From NCBI GenBank assembly GCA_024405815.1, contig JAKSNX010000009.1, forward strand, positions 1 through 34,664: a stretch of DNA of 34,664 nt. The letters are read 5' to 3'. This DNA is from Paludibacteraceae bacterium. GTDB lineage: Bacteria > Bacteroidota > Bacteroidia > Bacteroidales > Paludibacteraceae. The position numbers were made by a program, and so were the translations under genes. Each line of letters starts with the position of its first letter. Within the stretch, counting starts at the first letter, position 1. Positions 14,898 through 20,895 of this stretch are shown piece by piece. The notes under the pieces were generated by a model. The model made no database searches. It saw only the letters and a list, made by a program, of their open reading frames with translations, and was not told where the DNA came from.

Positions 14898-15176
14898 ATG
14901 GATATGCGTGCAATAAATGAAGAAATAGAGAGGCTGACTAATGCTGATACTACTTATCAGAATTGTCAAAAGCTGGCTGTGCTTTACAGCATTAAGGATC
15001 ATAATACAGATAAAGTGGCTGTATACTCTCACGCATCATCCAAATTTATGAAAGCTGTGGCTGGTGTGCCTATGGAACAAGCCCTGACTGTATTAGATGA
15101 GCACATGGAGGCTATACAGCTGTTATATCCCAAAGAGTATACAGCTATCTGTGATAAATTAAATAACCTCAAATAG
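14898..15176 (+). CDS. Small helical protein, unknown function
   Basis: A 92-residue protein 6 bases after the previous stop, with only a weak ribosome site before ATG 14898. It is mostly helical (MRAINEEIERLTNADTTYQN, later AVAGVPMEQALTVLDEHMEAI). Last gene before the bidirectional terminator. I do not recognise it; synteny suggests it belongs with the low-complexity and Gly-rich proteins upstream. Confidence 0.6.
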   Translation: MDMRAINEEIERLTNADTTYQNCQKLAVLYSIKDHNTDKVAVYSHASSKFMKAVAGVPMEQALTVLDEHMEAIQLLYPKEYTAICDKLNNLK

Positions 15177-15206
15177 AAAAAGGCTAGGATAATACCTAGC
15201 CTTTAT
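15176..15206. terminator. Bidirectional terminator between the late block and integrase
   Basis: A perfect 9-bp hairpin (AAGGCTAGG 15180-15188, loop ATAATA, CCTAGCCTT 15195-15203), with A residues before it and T residues after it. It lies between the end of a plus-strand block (15176) and the end of the minus-strand integrase gene (15319), so it can end transcripts from both sides. Confidence 0.9.
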
Positions 15207-15318
15207 TATTTGATATATTTGCAAATTAGTGCTATTATAAGCACTTAGGTAATATGTAAATATAAGTATTGCTTTACGTTTCAACTACTGTAGTAGCTGA
15301 AACATTAAGAAATAAAAT
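15206..15318. other. Candidate phage attachment site (attP) next to the integrase gene
   Basis: This 113-base AT-rich stretch codes for nothing and separates the bidirectional terminator from the integrase stop. It holds an 18-bp inverted repeat (AGTGCT/AGCACT, 15228-15245) and a 26-base imperfect palindrome (15278-15303, GTTTCA...TGAAAC with one mismatch). Serine integrases use attP sites of about 50 bp with imperfect dyad symmetry, usually beside the int gene, so one of these may be the crossover site. The exact core cannot be set without the bacterial junctions. Confidence 0.5.
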
Positions 15319-16623
15319 TTAATAACTTTTAAATACTATCTTTGGTGGTTGAGTACCTTTAGGGCTTAAATAAATCTTATCAATTATGGAATACCAAAAA
15401 GCTCTCTTGTGCTCATCATCTAAAGACATGTATACATCCCTCCAATTATTAGGCAACTCAACAGCCTGAGATGGAGACCTTTTAAGTGAGGCTATGCTAT
15501 TTAGTATAGCCTTTCTCTTTTCTCTATACTCATCAGCATCTATATCACCCTCCTCAAAGCGTATGCCTATACGCTCCAGCTTTTTCTCTAGCTTGTCTCT
15601 TTCTTTTTTGTAGTCTATTTCTACGCTGGATGACTCAATAGATACATTATAATCATTTAAGATAGTATCCAAATTATCAAGGATATACTTTTCTAGCTTT
15701 CTCTCTGATAGTGCTACATGTTGATCATGCTTAATTATGCTATCTGTACCTGTACAATAATAATTTTTATAATCTTTTCCATTAGGATCATGCCTAGTTA
15801 GTGATCTCATTTTTTTATCACATAATGCGCAAGTACAAAGCCCTGAGTAATAATATATATATTCTCTTTGATGTGTTAGATAATTGCCCTCTAGGATGCG
15901 CTGTACCTCATCAAATTGCTCTTGCGTGATGTATGGCTCACACTTATAACCATTGTCAGCCATGCCAGCATAAGCTCTATTATGTAATAAATGCCAAAGT
16001 CCTGAGCGTGATATTTTATGTCCCTTATCATTCAGCTTGCGTAGTGTGTATGTGGAAGAATGTGAGCTTAGATAATACTCAAAAGCTAAGCTCACTAGCT
16101 CTGAGTGATCATTTATAAGCTTGCCCTTTTCTTTGTGATAACCTCTAGGAGCACATCCTACATAATCACCTTGCGCCTTTTTATATTCAAATACAGACTT
16201 AATACGCTCACTTGTCCTATCAGCCTCAGACTGTGCCACAGATAGCATTATATTAACCTTAAATACTCCTGAGCTGGTCTCAGTCTCATAGTCCTCCCAA
16301 ATAGCTCTCCATGGTACGCTACAGCTATCAAGCTGAGTCTGTACCTCATAATAGTCAGCTACAGACCTAAACCATCTATCTAGCTTAGTAAATGCTATTA
16401 GGTCAACCTTGCCAGCTTTACAGTCATTTATAAGTCTCAGTAGAGCTGGTCTTTTAGTATACTTTTTTCTAGCAGATATACCAGCATCATTGTATATGCC
16501 AGCTATCTCATAATTGTTGTCTTTACAGTATTGCTCTAGAGCATCTATCTGACTATCTACAGATAGCCCATGCTTTTTTTGCTCTTGAGTAGATACTCTT
16601 ACATAAATTGCTACTCTTTTCAT
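15319..16623 (-). CDS. int: Large serine recombinase (integrase)
   Basis: A 434-residue protein with an N-terminal resolvase domain (residues 1 to about 150) holding YVRVSTQEQ with catalytic Ser11 and the nearby Arg9, plus AFTKLDRWFRS. A recombinase domain follows (about 160-260, with APRGYHKEKGKL and SRSGLWHLLHNRAYAG), then a zinc-ribbon region (CTCALC, later YYC; the usual fourth Cys appears replaced by His in KHDQH) and a coiled coil (about 335-380). It catalyses site-specific integration into the host chromosome. The start overlaps the end of the upstream XRE gene (ATGA), so the two are co-transcribed. No separate directionality factor is recognisable. Confidence 0.95.
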   Translation of the reverse strand: MKRVAIYVRVSTQEQKKHGLSVDSQIDALEQYCKDNNYEIAGIYNDAGISARKKYTKRPALLRLINDCKAGKVDLIAFTKLDRWFRSVADYYEVQTQLDSCSVPWRAIWEDYETETSSGVFKVNIMLSVAQSEADRTSERIKSVFEYKKAQGDYVGCAPRGYHKEKGKLINDHSELVSLAFEYYLSSHSSTYTLRKLNDKGHKISRSGLWHLLHNRAYAGMADNGYKCEPYITQEQFDEVQRILEGNYLTHQREYIYYYSGLCTCALCDKKMRSLTRHDPNGKDYKNYYCTGTDSIIKHDQHVALSERKLEKYILDNLDTILNDYNVSIESSSVEIDYKKERDKLEKKLERIGIRFEEGDIDADEYREKRKAILNSIASLKRSPSQAVELPNNWRDVYMSLDDEHKRAFWYSIIDKIYLSPKGTQPPKIVFKSY

Positions 16624-17180
16624 AACTTGTCATTAGTCCCCAAAATTTTATTACGCTTTCTTATAATAGCCCTCTTTAAAATAGTAATATCAGGCATTAT
16701 GTGCTCTTTAGCTATTAGCTCATTTTTAGCCTCAGCTATCTCAAAATTAGTACACACATTTTGTGCTACTGTGAGCCTGTTAGGATCAGGAGTGTGGAAA
16801 TGTGCACACAATAGCTCTATTAGCTCACTAAAAGAGCTCCCATGGTCTCCATATATCACAAATAAGAGCTTACGCTTATCACTTGCCCTCATACCTTTAA
16901 TGTACTTTATTAGAGCCTTTTCTATCTCATCATCATCCATATTGCTTTTAAAATCAGATGGATACATAAGCTCTAAGTAGTATGGCATAGGCTGTAGCCC
17001 TAAAGCATTAAACCATTGAAAACCTACAAGCTGTGACGGACAGCTATATCCAGCCTCCCAATTTTGTATAGTTTTTTTAGATACTCCTAGAGCTCTAGCC
17101 ATATAGTCCTGAGACTTGCCAGCATCCTCTCTACTCTTGCGCCACATGTGCGCAAATCTGTCATTTATATCCTTTTCCAT
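16620..17180 (-). CDS. XRE-family transcriptional regulator with C-terminal phage domain
   Basis: A 186-residue protein; ATG 17180 follows GGGGGTAAGT, while the open frame upstream begins only with a TTG. Residues about 8-62 form a helix-turn-helix of the XRE type (KSREDAGKSQDYMARALGVS, then KKTIQNWEAGYSCPS). The rest holds ALGLQPMPYYLELMYP and FELIELL-type helical segments and a basic end. It is coupled to the integrase gene, so it may control integrase/lysogeny functions, or be the repressor. No LexA/CI-type self-cleavage domain is seen. Confidence 0.85.
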   Translation of the reverse strand: MEKDINDRFAHMWRKSREDAGKSQDYMARALGVSKKTIQNWEAGYSCPSQLVGFQWFNALGLQPMPYYLELMYPSDFKSNMDDDEIEKALIKYIKGMRASDKRKLLFVIYGDHGSSFSELIELLCAHFHTPDPNRLTVAQNVCTNFEIAEAKNELIAKEHIMPDITILKRAIIRKRNKILGTNDKL

Positions 17181-17280
17181 ACTTACCCCCAATAGAAAAA
17201 ATTTATACCAATTTACACTAATTTTGAGTATTATACAGCCTTTCTGATAGGCTTACTATATATGTAAAGGAGGTACAACT

Positions 17281-17400
17281 ATGAGTCATGGTAACAGAGT
17301 CCTAATAGATAAAATAAATACTCTCTTATATAATTGCGATACTATCACGCTCAAAGCTATTTATTGGGCTGTGTGGAATATCATGCAAAAGGGAGAGTAA
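17281..17400 (+). CDS. Tiny plus-strand ORF between two repressor genes
   Basis: A 39-residue ORF with a perfect AAAGGAGGT ribosome site 5-6 bases before ATG 17281. Sequence begins MSHGNRVLIDKINTLLYNCD and ends with NIMQKGE; it is mostly helical with an aromatic AIYWAVW segment. A TACTAT/TATATA box lies at 17254-17263 just upstream. It runs opposite to the flanking minus-strand regulators. Function unknown; small antirepressor- or Cro-like peptides are one idea, but it has no clear DNA-binding motif. Confidence 0.6.
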   Translation: MSHGNRVLIDKINTLLYNCDTITLKAIYWAVWNIMQKGE

Positions 17401-17403
17401 AAA

Positions 17404-17502
17404 ATGGACTACAAAAAAGAAATATTAACCCTGATCGAGAGTGCTGATGAAAAAGCACTCAAACTCATTTACGAGATCCTTATTAGAATAGTAAGTCACT
17501 AA
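17404..17502 (+). CDS. Tiny helical plus-strand ORF
   Basis: A 32-residue ORF (MDYKKEILTLIESADEKALK, then LIYEILIRIVSH) starting 3 bases after the previous stop, with GGGAGAG before ATG 17404. Short proteins with this M-x-Y-K-x-E-I...L-x-x-I-Y pattern are common in Clostridia phages and integrative elements as I recall them, often beside repressor genes, which supports a true gene. Role unknown. A terminator follows. Confidence 0.6.
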   Translation: MDYKKEILTLIESADEKALKLIYEILIRIVSH

Positions 17503-17510
17503 ACAAAGCG

Positions 17511-17540
17511 CCTCCCTTAATTTAAGGGAGGTCTTTTGTT
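17511..17540 (+). terminator. Terminator of the two tiny ORFs
   Basis: An almost perfect palindrome (CCTCCCTT AATTT AAGGGAGG, 17511-17531) is followed by a T-rich stretch (TCTTTTGTT). The stem overlaps the last codons and stop (17522-17524) of the converging minus-strand XRE gene, whose C-terminal KDLP codons are part of the hairpin. It could end transcription from either side. Confidence 0.8.
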
Positions 17541-17896
17541 GCATCAGCTATCTTAATGGCTATATCTTTTAACAGCTCTATCTGAGTCTCATCCATATCT
17601 ATAAGTATTCTTATGAGTTTGGCTTTAAAGTCATCATCACTATTAAATAGGATGCTGGTTATCTCAGCTATCTCTGTCTCCCTGTCTTTAGGCTTAAAAA
17701 CCTCTCCAGCTCCTGTCCTGATCCATTGCTCATTAACATTAAATACTCTACATATATCAAGTATTGTCCTGTCAGATGGCTCACGCTCTCCCTTTTCTAT
17801 CATCCAAATGAAATTACGAGAGATATTAAGCTTACTAGCAAAGGAGTCTTGAGACTCACCTAAAAGCCTTCTTAGTTCTTTTATTCTTTCGTGCAT
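17522..17896 (-). CDS. XRE-family repressor (CI-like position)
   Basis: A 124-residue protein; ATG 17896 has a perfect GGAGGGCGCTT before it, so the 10 extra upstream codons are not used. Residues 1-60 are a helix-turn-helix (RIKELRRLLGESQDSFASKL, then NISRNFIWMIEKGEREPS); residues 60-75 hold NEQWIRTGAGEVF, common in Bacillota phage repressors. The C-terminal part is helical and probably dimerises. It is transcribed from a minus-strand promoter with TATAAT at 17925-17930 next to three 10-bp operator repeats, so it likely represses the divergent early promoter and itself. There is no peptidase domain for RecA-driven cleavage. Confidence 0.88.
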   Translation of the reverse strand: MHERIKELRRLLGESQDSFASKLNISRNFIWMIEKGEREPSDRTILDICRVFNVNEQWIRTGAGEVFKPKDRETEIAEITSILFNSDDDFKAKLIRILIDMDETQIELLKDIAIKIADATKDLP

Positions 17897-17924
17897 AAGC
17901 GCCCTCCTTTCTATCTCACTATAC

Positions 17925-17930
17925 ATTATA
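17925..17930 (-). promoter_or_regulatory. -10 box of the repressor promoter
   Basis: The minus strand reads TATAAT here, 29 bases upstream of the repressor start. Its -35 region would fall about 17 bases further up, overlapping operator repeat 1 (17946-17955), which suggests autoregulation by the repressor. Confidence 0.55.
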
Positions 17931-17945
17931 TCCTACAAAATGTAA

Positions 17946-18018
17946 ACAAGTTAGAAAAAATTTAAAAATATGCTTTACAAGTTAGAAATAATTTGATAAT
18001 ATAATCTCACAAGTTAGA
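17946..18018. promoter_or_regulatory. Three operator repeats (ACAAGTTAGA) and the divergent early promoter
   Basis: The 10-mer ACAAGTTAGA occurs at 17946-17955, 17977-17986 and 18009-18018, all in the same direction, 31 and 32 bases apart (three helical turns). A TATAAT at 18000-18005 lies between copies 2 and 3, with TTTACA at 17974-17979 as a possible, somewhat distant -35. Copy 2 thus covers the -35 side and copy 3 the start region of the early promoter, while copy 1 covers the repressor promoter. This is the expected layout of a lysis-lysogeny switch. Confidence 0.75.
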
Positions 18019-18035
18019 TTTTGGAGGGCTAAGAC

Positions 18036-18242
18036 ATGAGATACATGGCAAACATCAAAAATGAAAATGAGATCAGCGAGATTATAGAGACAGCTAAAAG
18101 CTCTAGTAGATTAGACACCATCTATCTAATGAGCAATGGCGAGTTTTTACAGATCGTACACAGAGATTACCTAGATGAGCTCAAAGATATGGGCTATTTT
18201 GTATCAATGATTTTCGAGGGTGGTAACAGAGTAGAGGCATAA
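18036..18242 (+). CDS. First early protein, unknown function
   Basis: A 68-residue protein with GGAGGG before ATG 18036, the first gene driven by the early promoter. It starts MRYMANIKNENEISEIIETA and has a DTIYLMSNGEFLQIVHRDYLDEL middle part suggesting a small alpha/beta domain. It occupies the position of Cro but has no recognisable helix-turn-helix. It may be an early regulator or host-takeover protein. Confidence 0.65.
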   Translation: MRYMANIKNENEISEIIETAKSSSRLDTIYLMSNGEFLQIVHRDYLDELKDMGYFVSMIFEGGNRVEA

Positions 18243-18274
18243 GGTGCATGGTTACTGAGGGTGCTTAACAGTAT

Positions 18275-18333
18275 TAAATGGAGTTATTAGTAGCGTGAAT
18301 TGAGTAGCATGGGTAGCCAACTCCAGCCATTTA
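18275..18333 (+). other. Long-range hairpin in the early leader upstream of a ribosome site
   Basis: In the 106-base gap after the first early gene, TAAATGG (18275-18281) can pair with CCATTTA (18327-18333), and the following AGTT (18282-18285) with AACT (18319-18322); GGAGTT/AACTCC is an alternative inner pairing. The structure ends two bases before the AAGGAGG of the next gene. It has no T run, so it is more likely an mRNA-stability or translation-control element than a terminator. Confidence 0.45.
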
Positions 18334-18348
18334 TAAGGAGGATATGAC

Positions 18349-18582
18349 ATGGTAGAGAGAAATAAGTACAACAGAGCAATAGTAAGAGCTGAGGTTGAGG
18401 GCTTAAAGGGCTCAGCTGAGGTGTGCTGGACAGCTAGTGATCATTGGAGCGCTTTTATCTGCGTACCTTATCAGGACAGCAGATGGGTGTACTTAGGTGG
18501 TAAGCGTGAGGATGAGGATAGTGCAATAGCTAAGGCTCAGAGAGAGCTTGAGTATCGCTTAGCTAGTTGCACAATGATTTAG
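18349..18582 (+). CDS. Small early protein, unknown function
   Basis: A 77-residue protein with AAGGAGG before ATG 18349. It is basic at the start (MVERNKYNRAIVRAEVEG), has Trp residues in a likely beta domain (AEVCWTASDHWSAFICVPY and RWVYLGGKRE) and a helical end (AIAKAQRELEYRL). Its initiation region (AGGAGGATATGACATG) is repeated word for word before the gene at 18594. No family recognised. Confidence 0.6.
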   Translation: MVERNKYNRAIVRAEVEGLKGSAEVCWTASDHWSAFICVPYQDSRWVYLGGKREDEDSAIAKAQRELEYRLASCTMI

Positions 18583-18593
18583 GAGGATATGAC

Positions 18594-18734
18594 ATGAGAT
18601 ACGGACTAGCACTAATAGCTGTGGGTGCATTAAGCATCCCAGCTACAGACGAGGGTACAGCATTTGTAGTTTTTGCCTTTATGGGTATAGGGCTAATAGT
18701 TGAGCATTTTAAGGAGGTTAAGTATGGCAAGTAA
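18594..18734 (+). CDS. Small two-segment membrane protein
   Basis: A 46-residue ORF with AGGAGG before ATG 18594, 11 bases after the previous stop. It is mostly hydrophobic (YGLALIAVGALSIPA and FVVFAFMGIGLIVEHF), giving two short membrane segments with a TDEGT turn. Its 3' end overlaps the next gene, whose AAGGAGG site lies inside it. Role unknown; small early membrane proteins may act in superinfection exclusion or host-envelope changes. Confidence 0.6.
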   Translation: MRYGLALIAVGALSIPATDEGTAFVVFAFMGIGLIVEHFKEVKYGK

Positions 18735-18969
18735 CAGGTGGGTGTATTACGTAGCTGTATATGAGAATGACGGATCATTACACTACGTAACAGAGACAAA
18801 TGGTAAATGTGCATTATGGAGAGACAATGATCCAGCTAAGGAGTTTAGTGCTAGGACAGCTGATGACATTTGTGAGGGCTTAAACATGAATTTGATTAAC
18901 TCAATAGTAGTTAAAGCTCCTAGCTATATGCACATAAGAAACGGAGAAAGAGAGGCACAGAATGACTAG
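18724..18969 (+). CDS. Small early protein, unknown function
   Basis: An 81-residue protein; ATG 18724 has AAGGAGG at ideal spacing, so the 8 further upstream codons are not used. Sequence MASNRWVYYVAVYENDGSL, then YVTETNGKCALWRDNDPAKEF and a helical NLINSI segment suggest a compact alpha/beta domain. It overlaps genes on both sides and is coupled to the ribbon-helix-helix-like gene that follows. Confidence 0.6.
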   Translation: MASNRWVYYVAVYENDGSLHYVTETNGKCALWRDNDPAKEFSARTADDICEGLNMNLINSIVVKAPSYMHIRNGEREAQND

Positions 18970-19081
18970 CATAAAAGTATTTGATACATCAGCTGACATA
19001 CTCCAGCACATAGCTGACAAAGAGGAGATGACTGTAGCTGAGGTTATTGATGAGTTATTAGATGCAAATGACTTGAAATAG
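18962..19081 (+). CDS. Small ribbon-helix-helix-like protein
   Basis: A 39-residue ORF overlapping the previous stop. The strand IKVFDTSADILQHIADKEEM and helix TVAEVIDELLDAND have the beta-strand/helix/helix order of an Arc/CopG-type ribbon-helix-helix domain, which dimerises to bind DNA. It may be a small early transcription regulator. It could also be the orphan antitoxin of a lost toxin pair. Called by pattern only. Confidence 0.55.
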   Translation: MTSIKVFDTSADILQHIADKEEMTVAEVIDELLDANDLK

Positions 19082-19086
19082 GCGAA

Positions 19087-19127
19087 ACAGCCCACAAGGG
19101 CTGTCCTATCAGGGTGGTGCTTGATAG
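19087..19127 (+). other. Two adjacent hairpins in a 100-base gap
   Basis: ACAGCCC/GGGCTGT with an ACAA loop (19087-19104) is followed directly by CTATCA/TGATAG with a 10-base G/T-rich loop (19106-19127). No T run follows, so this is not a simple terminator. The rest of the gap (19128-19181) leads to the GAGAGGAGC site of the next gene. It could be a processed small RNA or an early mRNA control element. Confidence 0.45.
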
Positions 19128-19181
19128 CTGATGATGCCAGCCACAGACCAAAAGCTGAGTATTACGAGAGGAGCAAATAAT

Positions 19182-19322
19182 ATGGATAAGACTATGACAG
19201 ATAGAGAGCGCACTATTATCACAGAGCTTGCTGAGGTAGTCAATAAGCTTACAGCTAAGGATAAAGAGCATCTGCTTTGGACAGCTCAGGGCATCCTATT
19301 AGCTGGAAACAATGGCAAGTGA
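19182..19322 (+). CDS. Small early protein, unknown function
   Basis: A 46-residue protein; ATG 19182 follows GAGAGGAGC, and the 17 upstream open codons lie in the hairpin gap and are unlikely to be read. It is helical (MTDRERTIITELAEVVNKLT, then KDKEHLLWTAQGIL). Short helical proteins ending in LLWxAQGIL-like segments recur near phage repressors and early genes as I recall them. No function assigned. Confidence 0.55.
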   Translation: MDKTMTDRERTIITELAEVVNKLTAKDKEHLLWTAQGILLAGNNGK

Positions 19323-19449
19323 TATTTTAAAGGTTTTATACAAGCTATGGGCTGATCAGTATGGACAGACCATAACATCCATAACAATTACAGATGGTAG
19401 AGATTTTAGCAATGTTGTCAGCAATGATAATTCAAAGTGCACAGCCTGA
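19312..19449 (+). CDS. Small early protein, unknown function
   Basis: A 45-residue ORF whose ATG lies in the last codons of the previous gene; sequence ILKVLYKLWADQYGQTITSI, then TDGRDF. I recall the LYxLWADQ(Y/N)G pattern from short early proteins of Bacillota phages. It overlaps the following 3D-domain gene by 56 bases in another frame, which makes either one of the two, or both with tight overlap, possible. Confidence 0.5.
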   Translation: MASDILKVLYKLWADQYGQTITSITITDGRDFSNVVSNDNSKCTA

Positions 19450-19762
19450 GCTAGTAGAGGCAAAGGCTACAGCTTATTGCTTGCAAAATAAAACAGCCTC
19501 AGGTGAGTGGGTGCGTGATGGTATATGTGCAAGTGGTAACCCTGAGTACTTTGGCAAATTGATTATAGTGTACCAGCGCTTACCTGATGGCTCTGTAGGA
19601 GAGCTTATAGGTATATATGAGTGCAAAGATAAAGGATGCGCTAAGACAGTAATTGACGTATGGACAGAGGACATAGATAAAGCACAAGACTTTATGGATC
19701 GTGTATATGAGGATGGATGCAAAGGCAACATATATATACAGGTTTTAGAGTCAGATGGTTAG
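19394..19762 (+). CDS. 3D-domain (RlpA/MltA-like barrel) protein, possibly exported
   Basis: A 122-residue protein. The core ATAYCLQNKTASGEWVRDGI, then GKLIIVYQRLPDGSVGE, YECKDKGCAKTVIDVW and the GNIYIQVL end match the double-psi beta-barrel 3D-domain pattern known from MltA/RlpA-like and YocH-type wall proteins. The first 18 residues (MVEILAMLSAMIIQSAQPEL) resemble a weak signal or anchor. No good ribosome site precedes ATG 19394; an inner ATG (at MLSAMII) is an alternative start. It is odd in an early replication region and may act on the wall. Confidence 0.65.
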   Translation: MVEILAMLSAMIIQSAQPELVEAKATAYCLQNKTASGEWVRDGICASGNPEYFGKLIIVYQRLPDGSVGELIGIYECKDKGCAKTVIDVWTEDIDKAQDFMDRVYEDGCKGNIYIQVLESDG

Positions 19763-19772
19763 GAGGATAAAC

Positions 19773-20267
19773 ATGACATTATATGAGCTTACAGGCGAGA
19801 TGCTACAGCTCCTAGATATGGCTGAGGATGCTGATGTAGATGAGGAGGCTCTTAAAGACACTATTGAGGCTGTAGAGGGCGAGATAGAGTTTAAGGCTGA
19901 TGGTTATGCAAAAGTAATTAAACAGCTGGAGGCTGATGCTGAGTGCTTAAAAAAAGAGGCTGACAGACTCAGCGAGCGTAAAAAGGCTATTGATAAGAAT
20001 ATTGAGAAAATCAAGAAAGCACTTGAGGCATCCATGATAGCTACAGGCAAGACTAAGTTTAAGACTGAGCTTTTTAACTTTAGCATAGCTAAAAACCCAG
20101 CAAAGCTAGAGCTGGCTGACAATATTGACATGGATAGCGTACCAGCTGAGTATCTTACATTTGCACAGCCTACTATTGATAAGACAGCTGTAAAAAATGC
20201 TATTAAGGCTGGTGAGTCTTTTGAGTGGGCACACATGGTACAGGGCGAGAGCCTGAGGATCAAATAG
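19773..20267 (+). CDS. Siphovirus Gp157-family protein
   Basis: A 164-residue protein with TTAGGAGG before ATG 19773. A helical acidic N-terminus (MTLYELTGEMLQLLDMAEDA) leads into a long coiled coil (residues about 40-105, with AECLKKEADRLSERKKAIDK) and a beta C-terminal domain (FNFSIAKNPAKLELAD, VPAEYL, SFEWAHMVQGESLRIK). This order is that of phage Gp157-family proteins, which sit at the head of recombination/replication modules. Reported links to phage resistance and recombination are recalled only; the molecular role is not known. Confidence 0.88.
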   Translation: MTLYELTGEMLQLLDMAEDADVDEEALKDTIEAVEGEIEFKADGYAKVIKQLEADAECLKKEADRLSERKKAIDKNIEKIKKALEASMIATGKTKFKTELFNFSIAKNPAKLELADNIDMDSVPAEYLTFAQPTIDKTAVKNAIKAGESFEWAHMVQGESLRIK

Positions 20268-20277
20268 GAGGGACAAG

Positions 20278-20895
20278 ATGACGTTTGAGGAGCTACAAAA
20301 AGCTAATGAGACTCTATCTACCATGAAGATAGAGCGCAAGGATAAAAGGACAGGTCAGGTAACGTCTAAAGATTATGCTGAGGTTAACCAGCGCATAAAG
20401 GTATTTAGGATGCTTTATCCTGAGGGAGCAATAATTACAGATATGCTTACAGATGATGGAGAGCGCTGTGTATTTAGAGCTATTGTACATGACTCTGATG
20501 GCAAGACACTAGGCACAGGCACAGCTTTTGAGCTTAAAAGCTCAAGCTTTATAAATGCTACTAGCTATATAGAAAACTGTGAGACCAGCGCTGTAGGTAG
20601 AGCTTTAGCCATGTGTGGGATAGGTATTGATACAAGTATAGCATCTTATGAGGAGGTAGCTAATGCTCAGGCTACACAGGATAAGAAAGCTGTGGATACA
20701 CAGCCTGACACAGTCAAAGAGGCAAGCGCTAAAGCTAAAGTAATGGCTTATGTGGTTAGACATAACATGAGCCCTGAGAATATCGAGAAGATATGCAAAT
20801 GCTACAAGGTTGAGAGGCTGGCACAGATGAGCTTACAGCAATGTGAGCACTATATAAAAGCATTAGAGAAAAACGGAGGAAATATAGATGAATAA
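20278..20895 (+). CDS. ERF-like single-strand annealing recombination protein
   Basis: A 205-residue protein with GGAGGG before ATG 20278. The core YAEVNQRIKVFRMLYPEGAI, the long middle strand region and NATSYIENCETSAVGRALAMC, then IASYEEVANA, match the ERF/Sak-like annealing protein pattern found just before SSB genes. The C-terminus (residues 150-205) is helical and may bind SSB. It likely anneals single strands for recombination-dependent replication. Overlaps the SSB gene by 8 bases, supporting a joint role. The precise SSAP family needs a profile search. Confidence 0.75.
   Translation: MTFEELQKANETLSTMKIERKDKRTGQVTSKDYAEVNQRIKVFRMLYPEGAIITDMLTDDGERCVFRAIVHDSDGKTLGTGTAFELKSSSFINATSYIENCETSAVGRALAMCGIGIDTSIASYEEVANAQATQDKKAVDTQPDTVKEASAKAKVMAYVVRHNMSPENIEKICKCYKVERLAQMSLQQCEHYIKALEKNGGNIDE

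Noticed and set aside
16570..16980. A 136-codon plus-strand frame opposite the XRE and integrase genes
   Set aside because: Antisense shadow; the minus-strand XRE gene has clear domain evidence and coupling to the integrase.
18962..19081. A toxin-antitoxin pair formed by the ribbon-helix-helix-like ORF
   Set aside because: No toxin-like neighbour; the adjacent ORFs do not show RelE, HicA or other toxin patterns.
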